Assembly (NCBI RefSeq): GCF_020164455.1
Contig: NZ_JAIQWW010000007.1
Span: forward strand, 1-64,000
DNA length: 64,000 bases
Origin: Phyllobacterium chamaecytisi
GTDB lineage: Bacteria; Pseudomonadota; Alphaproteobacteria; Rhizobiales; Rhizobiaceae
Direction of reading: 5' to 3'
The notes under the pieces are model-generated. The model did no database searches, was not told where the DNA came from, and saw only the letters and a list, made by a program, of their open reading frames with translations. Positions 16,077-25,059 of the stretch are shown one piece after another (position 1 is the first letter of the stretch; the number at the start of each line of letters is the position of its first letter). The position numbers and the translations under genes were made by a program.

Positions 16077-17183
16077 TCATTCTGCTGCCTCTTTGGTTTC
16101 GCTGTTTTCGCTCTCGCGGCGTTCATGCTCTCCGCGCATGCGGCGCACGAGGTCAAGCTCTGCCTGGAAGTCGACATAGTGCGGCAGTTTCAGATGCTCG
16201 ACGAAGCCGGTGGACTGCACATTGTCACTGTGGGAAATGACGAACTCTTCGTCCTGCGCTGCAGCCGTGATGTCCTCGCCGAGTTCCCTCGCCCGCAATG
16301 CGCGGTCACACAGCGCCATCGACATGGATTTGCGCTCACTCTGGCCGAATACGAGGCCATAGCCGCGGGTAAACTGCGGGGGCTGTTTGGATGAGCCCTT
16401 GAATTGATTGATCATCTGGCACTCGGTGACGCGAATGCGGCCCAGCGTCAGAGGAAAATCAAGCTCGGCAACTTCCAGTTCGATTTCGACTTCGCCGATA
16501 CGGATTTCGCCAGCAAAAGGGTGGCTGCGCCCGTAGCCTCGTTGTGTCGAATAGGCGAGACCGAGAAGGAACCCTTCATCACCCCGAGCCAGCGCCTGTA
16601 GACGCAAATCGCGCTCCAGTGGAAACGACAACGGCTCACGTGTGAGATCCCCTGTCTCGACGCCCTCGGGCATATCGCCATCGGCTTCAATCATACCGTC
16701 ATGGCCGAGAATATCGGTGACACGCGGCGTATGCTCGCGCACTTCAACACGACGTTCGGGCGTTTCGACGATCCCATCTTCGGCGAGTTCGGGATCGAGC
16801 AGACGATGCGTATAGTCGAATGTCGGACCGAGTAACTGTCCGCCTGGCAAATCCTTGAAAGTTGCAGATATGCGTCGTTCGATCGCCATCTGCGAGGTCT
16901 CCACCGGCCTGGTATAGCCAAAGCGCGGCAATGTGGTGCGATAAGCGCGAACCAGAAAGATCGCTTCGATCATATCGCCCCGCGCCTGCTTTACTGCCAG
17001 TGCCGCGAGCTCGGTGTCGTAGAGCGACCCTTCAGCCATGACTCGGTCGACTGCCAATGCAAGCTGTTCGACGATCTGGTCAAGGCCGATCGCCGGCAGC
17101 GAACGATCGCCTCGGCGGCGGTCGCCAAGCAGTTTATGCGCATTGCGAATGGCGGCTTCACCGCCTTTGACAGCAACATACAT
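16077..17183 (-). CDS. phnI: C-P lyase subunit PhnI
   Basis: PhnI is the nucleosidase-type subunit that, with PhnG, PhnH and PhnL, displaces adenine of ATP with a phosphonate. The 368-residue protein starts MYVAVKGGEAAIRNAHKLL and includes QLALAVDRVMAEGSLYD and ALARGDEGFLLGLAYSTQRGYGRSHPF, all PhnI text. A GGAGG lies about 10 bases before the ATG. It follows phnH by 3 bases. Its stop lies beside the palindromic repeat that separates it from phnJ. Confidence 0.95.
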   Translation of the reverse strand: MYVAVKGGEAAIRNAHKLLGDRRRGDRSLPAIGLDQIVEQLALAVDRVMAEGSLYDTELAALAVKQARGDMIEAIFLVRAYRTTLPRFGYTRPVETSQMAIERRISATFKDLPGGQLLGPTFDYTHRLLDPELAEDGIVETPERRVEVREHTPRVTDILGHDGMIEADGDMPEGVETGDLTREPLSFPLERDLRLQALARGDEGFLLGLAYSTQRGYGRSHPFAGEIRIGEVEIELEVAELDFPLTLGRIRVTECQMINQFKGSSKQPPQFTRGYGLVFGQSERKSMSMALCDRALRARELGEDITAAAQDEEFVISHSDNVQSTGFVEHLKLPHYVDFQAELDLVRRMRGEHERRESENSETKEAAE

Positions 17184-17186
17184 AAC

Positions 17187-17801
17187 TCACGCCTCCTTTT
17201 TTGAAATGCGCGTCGTGCGCGGCAATGCAGCGAGTGCGCCTTTACCAGCGAAGACAAGGTCGATACCGCGCGGAAAGGCGCCGCGATTGGCGGCCCATTG
17301 ATCAACGAACATTTTTGGCAACTGGCTTGGCGCAAAGCCTTGCGTGTCCTTGATGCCTGGGCCGCTTAGCGTCAGTTCTTCTGGCCCGTTAAAACCATCG
17401 ATCTGGAGAATAATTGTTGTCGAGCGATCCGGATATTCCGAGGTGCCTTTGGCAAAGGATTCTAATGATGGCATCGTCTCAAGGTCGCCGATCAACGCAA
17501 ATTGTGCGCCCGATGGATTTGACGTCAGTTCAAGTCCGGTATGAAACTTCAGCCAGCCAATTGCCGCCGCTGAGCTGGTAATCGACTTGTCGCACCAGAC
17601 CGTTGCGTCATGATCAAACAAAGTAGCCGCAACTGACGCTGCCACCGAGGAAATTGGCGACGGTGCAGCCGCCAGATTGCCGATCTCAATTACGAGGCCC
17701 GGGCTAGCCATAGCGTCCATCAGTGCCCGGAAGACCTCTTGCGAATTGAAAACAGTATCGCTGAAACCGCCTTCGTAAACCTGTGTAACTGCGCGCATCA
17801 A
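17187..17801 (-). CDS. phnH: C-P lyase subunit PhnH
   Basis: Structural subunit of the C-P lyase core complex, 204 residues. Family text includes VFRALMDAMASPGLV near residue 25 and LTLSGPGIKDTQGF near residue 130, and it ends with PRGIDLVFAGKGALAALPRTT. Its start overlaps the phnG stop by ATGA (17798-17801). No internal damage is seen. Confidence 0.94.
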   Translation of the reverse strand: MMRAVTQVYEGGFSDTVFNSQEVFRALMDAMASPGLVIEIGNLAAAPSPISSVAASVAATLFDHDATVWCDKSITSSAAAIGWLKFHTGLELTSNPSGAQFALIGDLETMPSLESFAKGTSEYPDRSTTIILQIDGFNGPEELTLSGPGIKDTQGFAPSQLPKMFVDQWAANRGAFPRGIDLVFAGKGALAALPRTTRISKKEA

Positions 17802-18280
17802 TTATCACCTCGCACCATTGTGAAGAAGTCGACCTTTGTCGCAGCCGTTTCGGCACGTCTGTCTTCGAGATTGTCGTTGAGGCGCTGCGCAATGGGGGCG
17901 AGGATCGTGTCCTCAACCGTCTGGCGATAGGCAGGTTCCTGCCACAGCGCATCGAAGATCGCCGCGAGTCGGACTTTCTCGCTCGATCGTCCAAGGGCGT
18001 AAGCGTGACCCACAGCACCATTGCCGAGCCGCACTGTTGCACGTGTGACTGTTGCTTCGCCCAGATTAAAGGGAGCACCGCCACCACCGATGCGTCCCCG
18101 CATCATGACGAGGCCGGTTTCGGGCCCACGCAAGGTCTCGACCTGCGGCTTGTTCGCCCAATGCATCCAGAAATCCTTCATCTCCTGCACAGTTGCCTGT
18201 GCCAGCAAGGCCATGGCCGCCTTGCGCCCGAAATCAGCTTCGCCAGAAGTCGGAGTGGCGCTTGAATTTTCGTTGCCCAT
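17798..18280 (-). CDS. phnG: C-P lyase subunit PhnG
   Basis: First gene of the core operon, 160 residues, subunit of the PhnGHIJ complex. Recognisable text includes FNLGEATVTRATVRLGNGAVGHAY near residue 78 and a C-terminal KVDFFTMVRG. The ATG at 18280 is preferred over an in-frame GTG six bases upstream because AGG lies about 7 bases ahead of it. A candidate PhnF operator and a strong PHO box lie in the 90 bases between it and divergent phnF. Confidence 0.93.
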   Translation of the reverse strand: MGNENSSATPTSGEADFGRKAAMALLAQATVQEMKDFWMHWANKPQVETLRGPETGLVMMRGRIGGGGAPFNLGEATVTRATVRLGNGAVGHAYALGRSSEKVRLAAIFDALWQEPAYRQTVEDTILAPIAQRLNDNLEDRRAETAATKVDFFTMVRGDN

Positions 18281-18297
18281 TGACACCTCGCTAAAAT

Positions 18298-18325
18298 TTG
18301 TCTAATCATCTATACAACTAGACAA
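18298..18325. promoter_or_regulatory. Candidate PhnF operator
   Basis: TTGTCTA (18298-18304) and TAGACAA (18319-18325) form an exact 7-bp dyad, with CTATACAAC between. GntR/HutC-type regulators bind such dyads, and phnF starts 45 bases away. It lies between the PHO box and the phnG start, where binding would block transcription. Assignment to PhnF is inference. Confidence 0.5.
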
Positions 18326-18338
18326 TAACTGTGTTTAT

Positions 18339-18367
18339 AGATCAGGTCAATGACAGGAGCATGACAG
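18339..18367 (-). promoter_or_regulatory. PHO box upstream of phnG
   Basis: On the minus strand the units CTGTCAT, CTGTCAT and CTGATCT are spaced by 4 bases, so the first two match the rhizobial PhoB unit exactly and the period is 11 bp. It is 59-87 bases from the phnG start and ends 3 bases from the phnF start codon. Confidence 0.85.
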
Positions 18368-18370
18368 AAC

Positions 18371-19117
18371 GTGACATCGGCACGATTCATCACACGCAAC
18401 AGTGGCGTCGCAATCTGGCGCCAGATCGCAGATCAGATCAGGGGTGATATCTCGGCGGGAAAACTGGCAAATGGCGCGCGCATGCCGCCTGAGATCGAAA
18501 TGGCAACGCGTTTTGCGGTCAATCGCCACACGATCCGCAGTGCTATAGCCGCGCTCACCAAGGAGGGCGTCTTGCGAGCCGAACAAGGACGCGGCACCTT
18601 TGTCGCCAACAACAAGAAGCTCACTTACCGCATCGGCGAGCGCACGCGCTTTTCGCAGATCCTTTCCACACAGGTGCGCGAAACCAAGGGCATATTGCTT
18701 GCCCACCGCCTTGAAGAGGCACCCGCCGACGTTGCCGAGGCGCTGGATATGCCGTCAGGGCATGTGATCAGGATTGACACGATGCACACCGCAGACGGCA
18801 ATCCGGTTTCGTGCGCCACGGCATGGTTCGATGCGGCGCGCGTACCCAATGTGGCAGAAGACTATCGCTCATCCGGTTCAATAACATTTGCTCTTAAAGC
18901 CGCGGGAATAGACGACTATTTGCGCAAGTCGACACTTATTGCCGCGCGTCATGCCGAAGCGGAGGAGTTGCGCCATTTGAAACTCTCCCCCGGAGCTATT
19001 GTTCTCGTTGCAACGGCCATCAACGTAGATACCAAAGGCCATCCAATTCAATATTCGAAAACCCGCTTTGCCGCAGACCGCTTGGAAATTGCGATCGATA
19101 ACAACAGCGCCGGATGA
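18371..19117 (+). CDS. phnF: GntR-family phosphonate regulator PhnF
   Basis: Transcriptional regulator of 248 residues, divergent from phnG. The N-terminal winged helix shows VAIWRQIADQIRGDISAGKLANGARMP and FAVNRHTIRSAIAALTKEGVLR (about residues 14-60), followed by GRGTFVANN. A UTRA ligand-binding domain covers roughly residues 90-245 and ends YSKTRFAADRLEIAI. The start is a GTG at 18371. PhnF proteins usually repress phn genes until an inducer binds. Its stop lies one base from the stop of the convergent flavoprotein gene. Confidence 0.92.
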   Translation: MTSARFITRNSGVAIWRQIADQIRGDISAGKLANGARMPPEIEMATRFAVNRHTIRSAIAALTKEGVLRAEQGRGTFVANNKKLTYRIGERTRFSQILSTQVRETKGILLAHRLEEAPADVAEALDMPSGHVIRIDTMHTADGNPVSCATAWFDAARVPNVAEDYRSSGSITFALKAAGIDDYLRKSTLIAARHAEAEELRHLKLSPGAIVLVATAINVDTKGHPIQYSKTRFAADRLEIAIDNNSAG

Positions 19118-19118
19118 C

Positions 19119-19733
19119 CTACCACATCGTTTTTGCGGCGCGCTCCGGCCATTCGCGATCATAGGTTTCTCCCCCTACCCGATCTTCGCTCAGCGCCGCC
19201 AGTATCTGCCCGGGAGTGGGGAAATCTTTTGCCGAGCGGTACCTTGCCGGATTCCACAATTCGGAGCGAATTAGTGCACGAGCGCACTGAAAATAGGCCT
19301 CTTCCACCTCCACGACGGTGACGGAACGCGGCGCTTTGCCATCAACGACGAAACAATCAAGCAGTGCTTGATCCGTATCGATAAATGCACGCCCGTTGAC
19401 GCGAAACGTTGTCGTCAGTCCGGGAATGAGGAAGAGCAGAGCCACGCGCGGATCTCGAACTATATTTCGGAGCGAGTCAACGCGGTTGTTGCCGCGGCGA
19501 TCTGGCATCATCAACGTCGATTCGTCGTGAATCCTCACAAAACCCGCGAGATCACCGCGTGGTGAACAATCGAGACCTTCAGGACCGCTTGTTGCGAGCG
19601 CCACAAAGGGCGAACCCTCGATCAACTTGCGGTATTCCGGCGTAATCCGAGCGGCAACTTTGGCTGTGGATGCTTCAGTTATGCCGCCGCCGTAGATGGC
19701 TTCGAGCTGTTCGATTGTCGTGATCCGCGACAT
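19119..19733 (-). CDS. PPOX-class FMN-binding protein (MSMEG_1061 type)
   Basis: A 204-residue protein of the pyridoxamine 5'-phosphate oxidase-like split-barrel fold. Family text includes FVALATSGPEGLDCSPRGD (about residue 43), MPDRRGNNRVDSLRNIV (about 80) and PRVALLFLIPG (about 98), which together suggest FMN binding. The physiological reaction is unknown. The start at 19733 is chosen because AGGAG lies a few bases ahead, while the longer frame from 19769 has no such site. It is transcribed away from the kdgK gene and converges on phnF. Confidence 0.8.
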   Translation of the reverse strand: MSRITTIEQLEAIYGGGITEASTAKVAARITPEYRKLIEGSPFVALATSGPEGLDCSPRGDLAGFVRIHDESTLMMPDRRGNNRVDSLRNIVRDPRVALLFLIPGLTTTFRVNGRAFIDTDQALLDCFVVDGKAPRSVTVVEVEEAYFQCARALIRSELWNPARYRSAKDFPTPGQILAALSEDRVGGETYDREWPERAAKTMW

Positions 19734-19867
19734 TGAATTCTCCTTCAAGACGTGTTCGCCGACTAACACGGCATGACGAACTGATTATGACAGTTCGCTT
19801 TTTTATGAAATGACAACGGCAATGCACTTGTATATCAGTCGCTGCGACCGGAGCAGCGGAGGATTTT

Positions 19868-20785
19868 ATGAGCGGATTTGCAGCCATTGGCGAGTGCATG
19901 ATCGAATTGTCCGGCGCCAATGGCGATCAGTGGCGCATGGGTTTTGCGGGAGACACCCTCAACACTACCTGGTATGTTCGAGCCCTCACCGACACAGATT
20001 TTGCTGTCGATTATGTCACCGCCTTCGGCGACGATCCTTTCTCGGTGAAACAGCGCAAATTCCTCCGCGATAATGCTATCAATACCGCCCATAGCCCGAC
20101 CATCGTTGGCGCTCGCCCCGGAATCTATGCCATCACGCTAACCGGTAGCGAGCGCTCATTTACCTATTGGCGCAACGATGCCGCAGCGCGCCATCTGGCC
20201 GATGATCCTGACGCCTTGGCGAAAAGCCTGGATGGTCGACAAGTCATCTACTTTTCCGGTATCACGATGGGTATTCTGAGCCCCAAAAGTCGCCAGAATG
20301 TCCTCAACGCCGTCAGCAATGCTCGCCGTCAAGGTTCGCTTGTCGTCTTCGATGCCAATTACCGCCCTCGCCTGTGGGAAAATGCCGACACCGCGCGGCA
20401 GGTTTTGAGCAACGCATTTCACGTCACCGATATCGCGTTACCAACATTTCCGGATGAGAACGCCCTGTTCGGTGATACAACGCCTGCCGATACCGCTATA
20501 CGCATCACTGGTTATGGTGTGCGCGAGATCGTCGTCAAAGATGGCACGGAGCCGGCGTTGGTCATTGCCGGCGGAACAACTACTGAAGTGCCGGCTGTTC
20601 GCGCCAACGCTGTCGACACGACGGGCGCTGGCGACAGCTTCAACGGCGGATACATTGCTTCGCGCCTCGCGGGTCTCGATCCACTTGTCGCCGCGGTCAA
20701 CGCGCACAAGGTGGCCGCACGCGTAGTCGAATTCCATGGTGCGCTGGCCCCTATGGAAGAAGCACGCAAGGCGTTCGAGGCCTAG
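19868..20785 (+). CDS. kdgK: PfkB-family sugar kinase, probably 2-keto-3-deoxygluconate kinase
   Basis: This 305-residue kinase begins FAAIGECMIELSG and has WRMGFAGDTLNTTWYV (about residues 22-37), both typical of KDG kinases, and the PfkB active-site motif DTTGAGDSFNGGY near residue 255, where Asp is the catalytic base. It would convert 2-keto-3-deoxygluconate to the 6-phosphate before aldolase cleavage. GGAGG lies ahead of the ATG. Its TAG stop shares the CTAG at 20782-20785 with the stop of the convergent galM gene. Confidence 0.87.
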   Translation: MSGFAAIGECMIELSGANGDQWRMGFAGDTLNTTWYVRALTDTDFAVDYVTAFGDDPFSVKQRKFLRDNAINTAHSPTIVGARPGIYAITLTGSERSFTYWRNDAAARHLADDPDALAKSLDGRQVIYFSGITMGILSPKSRQNVLNAVSNARRQGSLVVFDANYRPRLWENADTARQVLSNAFHVTDIALPTFPDENALFGDTTPADTAIRITGYGVREIVVKDGTEPALVIAGGTTTEVPAVRANAVDTTGAGDSFNGGYIASRLAGLDPLVAAVNAHKVAARVVEFHGALAPMEEARKAFEA

Positions 20786-21807
20786 GACTTCGTTTTCTTG
20801 AAGCTGTATTTGGTCATCTGGCTGTAGACTTCGTCAGGCCGCAAAATCGCTTGAGGAAAATACGGAAAGTGAGTGGAGTCGGGCCAGGTCTGCGCTTCGA
20901 AGCAAAGGCCTGCATAGTTGTCGTAAGTCTTGCCGGTCAGCCCGATGGGCGGTTTTCCGCCTAGTGTGTTGGCCGCGTAGAATTGCACGCCAGGCTCGGT
21001 TGTGGAAACATTCATCTCGACGCCGGAATCGGCACCTTTTACCGAAGCGACAAGGCACAATGGGCGGCGCTCGCTGGCAAGGCAGAAATTATTGTCATAA
21101 ACGACCTGCTTGCCGTCCACTTCGCGCCGGACGACCCGATATTCTCGGAAATCGTGCGTCGTCCTGGCCACGGGTATGACGCGGCCGTCGGGCAGGAGAT
21201 CACTGTCCGTCGGCAGGTAGGCTTGCGCATCGATCCTGACCTGATGATCGAGCGCCTCGGTTGCGCCTCCGTCATCAAGATTGAAATAGCTGTGATGCGC
21301 AAGATTGCAGATCGTCGGCTTGTCCGTGACCGCATCCATTCGGATCACAAGAGTTCCCTTGGGCTCCAGCATATAAGTACACGTGATTGTCAGATTTCCA
21401 GGAAAACCCATCTCGCCGTCACCAAGCTGGACCGTCAATGTGACGTAATCCGGACCAATAGCGACAACATCCCAGCTGCGTTTGCCAGCACCGCGGCTCC
21501 CGCCATGGATATTATGCCTGCCATGAAAGTTTTTTTCGAGCTCGTAAGTCTTCCCGTCGATCACAAGCTCACCGTCACGAATACGGTTGATACAACGGCC
21601 AATCGTTGCACCGAGGTAGGGAGAGTATGCGGGATAATCGGCAAAGTCGCGATACCCAAGGACAAGCGGATGCTCATGCCCCTTGAGGCGCAAGTCTTGG
21701 ATAACTGCACCCCACGTCAATACATCGGCGGTTAATCCACCACCCGAAATTGTAATGCGGTGAACTGCCTCGCCGTCCGGCGTGTGGCCGAAAACTTCCG
21801 TATTCAT
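20782..21807 (-). CDS. galM: Aldose 1-epimerase
   Basis: A 341-residue mutarotase that interconverts alpha and beta anomers of aldoses. Visible signatures are YLGATIGRCINRI (about residue 63), NFHGRHNIHGG (about 93, with a catalytic-type His), NLAHHSYFNLDDGG (about 167) and CFEAQTWPDSTHFP near the end, where the Glu is the usual catalytic base. It starts 5 bases after the gabD-like gene, so the two are probably co-transcribed. Confidence 0.92.
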   Translation of the reverse strand: MNTEVFGHTPDGEAVHRITISGGGLTADVLTWGAVIQDLRLKGHEHPLVLGYRDFADYPAYSPYLGATIGRCINRIRDGELVIDGKTYELEKNFHGRHNIHGGSRGAGKRSWDVVAIGPDYVTLTVQLGDGEMGFPGNLTITCTYMLEPKGTLVIRMDAVTDKPTICNLAHHSYFNLDDGGATEALDHQVRIDAQAYLPTDSDLLPDGRVIPVARTTHDFREYRVVRREVDGKQVVYDNNFCLASERRPLCLVASVKGADSGVEMNVSTTEPGVQFYAANTLGGKPPIGLTGKTYDNYAGLCFEAQTWPDSTHFPYFPQAILRPDEVYSQMTKYSFKKTKS

Positions 21808-21812
21808 TTTTT

Positions 21813-23273
21813 CTACAACCCCAAGCCGCCAACGCAGACATATTTCGTGTCGAGATAATCTTCGATACCCTGGTGTCCGCCTTCCTTGCCGAGGCCGGAT
21901 TCCTTCAAACCGCCGAATGGGGCTTCCACCGTGGTAATCATGCCCTCGTTGACGCCAATCAGACCGTATTTCAGCCCTTCCGACACGCGGAACACCCGCC
22001 CAAGATCCTGTGTGTAGAAGTAACTGGCGAGACCAAATTGCGTATCGTTCGCGAGGTCGACTGCTTCCTGCTCGGTTTGAAACTTGTAGATCGGCGCTAC
22101 CGGTCCAAAGATTTCCTCCTTGGTGAAGAGCATTTCCGGCGTAGCGTCCGCGATCACAGTGGGCTCGAAGAAACTGCCACCAAGCGCATGACGTTTTCCG
22201 CCTGTGATGATCTTGCCGCCCTTCTGCGTGGCATCTGCTATAAATTCCTCGACCTTGGCGACAGCCTTGTCATCGATCAAAGGCCCCTGCTGCGTCCCCT
22301 CTTCCAGACCATTTCCGATCTTGAGCTTCTGGGTAGCGGCGGCAAACTTCTCGACGAATGTGTCATAGATGCCGGCCTGTACCAAAAAACGGTTGGTGCA
22401 GACGCAAGTCTGACCCGAATTGCGGAACTTCGCGATGATCGCTCCGTCTACAGCCCGATCGACATCAGCGTCATCGAAAACGATGAACGGCGCGTTGCCG
22501 CCAAGCTCCATGGAGACTTTCTTGACCGTGTCCGCAGCTTGTTTGATCAGCATCTTGCCGATTTCCGTCGATCCTGTGAAGGTGATCTTGCGAACAAGCT
22601 CATTGCTCGTAATTTCTCCGCCAATTTCCGTCGCCGACCCCGTCAAAATGTTGACGACACCCTTTGGAATGCCAACCTGTTCACAAAGAGAGCCCCAGAC
22701 CAGCCCTGAATAAGGCGTCTGCGTCGCAGGTTTGACCACCGCCGTACAACCGGACGCCAGCGCCGGGCCGATCTTGCGCGCGAGCATGGAGGAAGGGAAA
22801 TTCCAGGGCGTTATTGCAGCAATGACCCCCACGGGCTCTTTAGTGACCAGAATTCTGCGATCGGCCCAAGGGGAAGGGACAACATCGCCATATGTACGGC
22901 GAGCTTCCTCTGCATACCAGAGAATGTAGGCGGCGGACATGCCGATCTCACCTTTGGATTCCGCAAGGGATTTACCCTGTTCCAGTGTCAGCAACTCAGC
23001 GAGGGCATCTTGATTATCCAAAATGGCATCGTGCAGCTTGCGCATCAGTTTCGAGCGTTCGAGAACGGATGTCTTGCGCCATGTCTTGAAGGCCCTTGCT
23101 GCGGCGTTGATGGCACGTTGTGTCTCAGCTTTGCCCGAATTTGGGACGGTACCGATCTTCAGGCCGGTAGCAGGGTTGATGACATCGATTGTCTTGCCCG
23201 AATCTGCCGCCACCCACTCACCGTCAATGAGGTTTGCCTGCTTCATGAACTGGCTGGATTTCTGCAACATCAT
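21813..23273 (-). CDS. NAD(P)-dependent aldehyde dehydrogenase, GabD-like
   Basis: The 486-residue protein has the complete aldehyde dehydrogenase layout: TPWNFPSSMLARKIGPALASG (about residue 145), FTGSTEIGK (about 220), the catalytic Glu in MELGGNAP (about 245) and the catalytic Cys in SGQTCVCTNRF (about 280). The GQTCVCTN context, length and ending GGHQGIEDYLDTKYVCVG are those of succinate-semialdehyde dehydrogenases. Given the neighbouring kdgK and galM, a glutarate- or ketoglutarate-semialdehyde role is also possible. Start at 23273 was chosen for a GGGAGAG 3-9 bases upstream; the longer frame begins unlike the family. Confidence 0.85.
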   Translation of the reverse strand: MMLQKSSQFMKQANLIDGEWVAADSGKTIDVINPATGLKIGTVPNSGKAETQRAINAAARAFKTWRKTSVLERSKLMRKLHDAILDNQDALAELLTLEQGKSLAESKGEIGMSAAYILWYAEEARRTYGDVVPSPWADRRILVTKEPVGVIAAITPWNFPSSMLARKIGPALASGCTAVVKPATQTPYSGLVWGSLCEQVGIPKGVVNILTGSATEIGGEITSNELVRKITFTGSTEIGKMLIKQAADTVKKVSMELGGNAPFIVFDDADVDRAVDGAIIAKFRNSGQTCVCTNRFLVQAGIYDTFVEKFAAATQKLKIGNGLEEGTQQGPLIDDKAVAKVEEFIADATQKGGKIITGGKRHALGGSFFEPTVIADATPEMLFTKEEIFGPVAPIYKFQTEQEAVDLANDTQFGLASYFYTQDLGRVFRVSEGLKYGLIGVNEGMITTVEAPFGGLKESGLGKEGGHQGIEDYLDTKYVCVGGLGL

Positions 23274-23415
23274 GTCTCTCCCTGTGTTCGAAGGGTTATT
23301 GTTGTTCGTGAGTTCCGTGAAAAATAAACCCTGCACTGCACATGGCAATGTCTGCCTTGGTCAAGGCGATATAACTACCCTGCTCCTTTTTGGCAAAAGC
23401 TGCAACGGGGTTCCG

Positions 23416-24372
23416 TCAACCAAATATCCGCGTGGCGACGGAAACCCAAAACGTCAGTGTCAGCGCTGAAAGAGCAGTCGCCATCACCATGGAATTGGAG
23501 GCGAGGGCCTGGCCCGTGCCAAAGCGCGTGGCAATCAAATAAGAATTGACGCCAGCCGGGAGCGCGGCAGCAACCACGGCGATTTTCGCGGTGAATGGTG
23601 GCAGACCAATCAACCACGCGGCGCCAAGCACCACGGCAGGCATAAGGACAAGTTTGATAGCAGACATGAGCACCGCTGCTGCTATATTTCCAGAAATGCC
23701 GAACTTCTTCAGACCCATGCCCATGGCGAACAGCGCGACGGGTCCTGCCACTCCACTCAAGGTCTCGATCAACGCGTCGGCTGCGTCCGGCATTCGCAAA
23801 CCCAGCAAGCGCCATAGCCAGCCGGCGAGGATGCCCAGCACAAACGGGTTGCGCAGTAGGCTATTGAAGAACGATCCGATCACTGCGACCCAATGACTCT
23901 CGCCCTTGAACACGCCGTCCCTCCTCATGGCCAACTCGTGCAGCGTAATCGAGGCGGCCATCATGACAGGCATATGGACGGCGACGATCAAAGACAGGAT
24001 CGCAAAGCCATTCTGGCCGAAGACCCCGAGCATGAGCGGCATGCCAAGAAAAACGAGATTGGAAAATGCTCCAGAGACGCCGGCCACAACGCCGGCGCGG
24101 TTGTCTCGTCCAAAGAACAGTTTGATCGCCAGATCCGATGCCGCCCACGCGACTATCACACCGATAAAATAGGCGGTCCACAGCGACCAAGGAGCTGTGC
24201 CATGGAAATCAGCAGTCACCATTGTCCTGAACAGCAGCAAAGGTGCGGCGATTACGAAGACAAAATCGGATAGACCGTCACCCACTCGCTCATCCAGCAA
24301 CTTGAAATGCGCTGCTGCATAGGCGATGGCAATCACACCAAAAACGACGATGATTGTTTGAATGAGACCCAT
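23416..24372 (-). CDS. AEC-family transporter
   Basis: An inner-membrane protein of about 318 residues with some ten hydrophobic spans, starting MGLIQTIIVVFGVIAIAYAAAHF. Typical features of the auxin efflux carrier family are the glycine-rich spans such as GVSGAFSNLVFLGMPLMLGVFG (about residue 97) and KIAVVAAALPAGVNSYLIA near 280. Bacterial members export or exchange small organic acids; the substrate is not evident. The ATG at 24372 is preferred to the in-frame TTG at 24384. Confidence 0.85.
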   Translation of the reverse strand: MGLIQTIIVVFGVIAIAYAAAHFKLLDERVGDGLSDFVFVIAAPLLLFRTMVTADFHGTAPWSLWTAYFIGVIVAWAASDLAIKLFFGRDNRAGVVAGVSGAFSNLVFLGMPLMLGVFGQNGFAILSLIVAVHMPVMMAASITLHELAMRRDGVFKGESHWVAVIGSFFNSLLRNPFVLGILAGWLWRLLGLRMPDAADALIETLSGVAGPVALFAMGMGLKKFGISGNIAAAVLMSAIKLVLMPAVVLGAAWLIGLPPFTAKIAVVAAALPAGVNSYLIATRFGTGQALASNSMVMATALSALTLTFWVSVATRIFG

Positions 24373-24474
24373 CGCGTTCCGCAATAGGCCGGCAAATCCG
24401 GCGGTGCAAGACGTTCTGGTTGCATGGCTTTATTTTTCTTCAACAAATCCCCATCTCGACTGCTAAGGAGAATG

Positions 24475-25059
24475 ATGTTGAAGCAATTCCGCCCTTGGGC
24501 AATTTCTATGTATGCGCTGTTCAGCCTGGTTTTTGTCGTATCGCACGCATATGCGACAGATGCTGCATGGGCGAGAGTACAGCGCGGCGGATACACAATT
24601 CTCATTCAAGGCGCCGATGCTTCCGGAACCTTGAGTCCAACCATTGACAGCTCGGCCGATTGTTCGGTCACGCAAACGCTCTCCGACCGCGGGCGCCAGC
24701 TGGCGCAAAAACTTGGAGCCCGTTTTGCCGCACGCGGAGTGCGAATCGACAAAGTTCTTACAAGTTCTACCTGCAATGCACGGGAAACCGCACGGCTGTC
24801 ATTCGATTCAAGCTCCGCTGAAATCTTTAAGCCACTCGATCCACTGCCTGCGAACGAAGCTGCCAAACAAATCCAGATCGACCAAATTCGTGCGGCGGTC
24901 GTCGCATTCAAGGGCCTTGGCAACCTGGTAATGATGACTGATCGCGCCAATATCATCGCTCTCACCGGCGTTACGCCACGTCCGACAGAAGCGGTCGTTG
25001 TTTCCAAAGCCGAGGAAGGTGAAACCATCCATATCGCAGGAAGAATCATATTCGACTAA
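24475..25059 (+). CDS. Exported histidine-phosphatase-fold protein lacking catalytic histidines
   Basis: The protein of about 194 residues has a signal peptide (WAISMYALFSLVFVVSHAYA). The mature part follows the histidine phosphatase layout: TLSDRGRQLAQKLGARFAAR and VLTSSTCNARETARLSF are clear family segments. The N-terminal RHG motif is replaced: VQRGGYTILIQGADASGT stands where LMRHAE is expected. The second His is replaced too: NLVMMTDRANIIALTG against the usual VTHG..NI..LTG. It is therefore probably not a phosphatase. AAGGAG lies before two adjacent ATGs (24472, 24475). It precedes acpXL by 106 bases. Confidence 0.75.
   Translation: MLKQFRPWAISMYALFSLVFVVSHAYATDAAWARVQRGGYTILIQGADASGTLSPTIDSSADCSVTQTLSDRGRQLAQKLGARFAARGVRIDKVLTSSTCNARETARLSFDSSSAEIFKPLDPLPANEAAKQIQIDQIRAAVVAFKGLGNLVMMTDRANIIALTGVTPRPTEAVVVSKAEEGETIHIAGRIIFD

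Noticed and set aside
19781-19803. PHO box ahead of the PPOX gene or kdgK
   Set aside because: Only one exact CTGTCAT unit is present; the neighbouring units at 11-bp spacing do not match.
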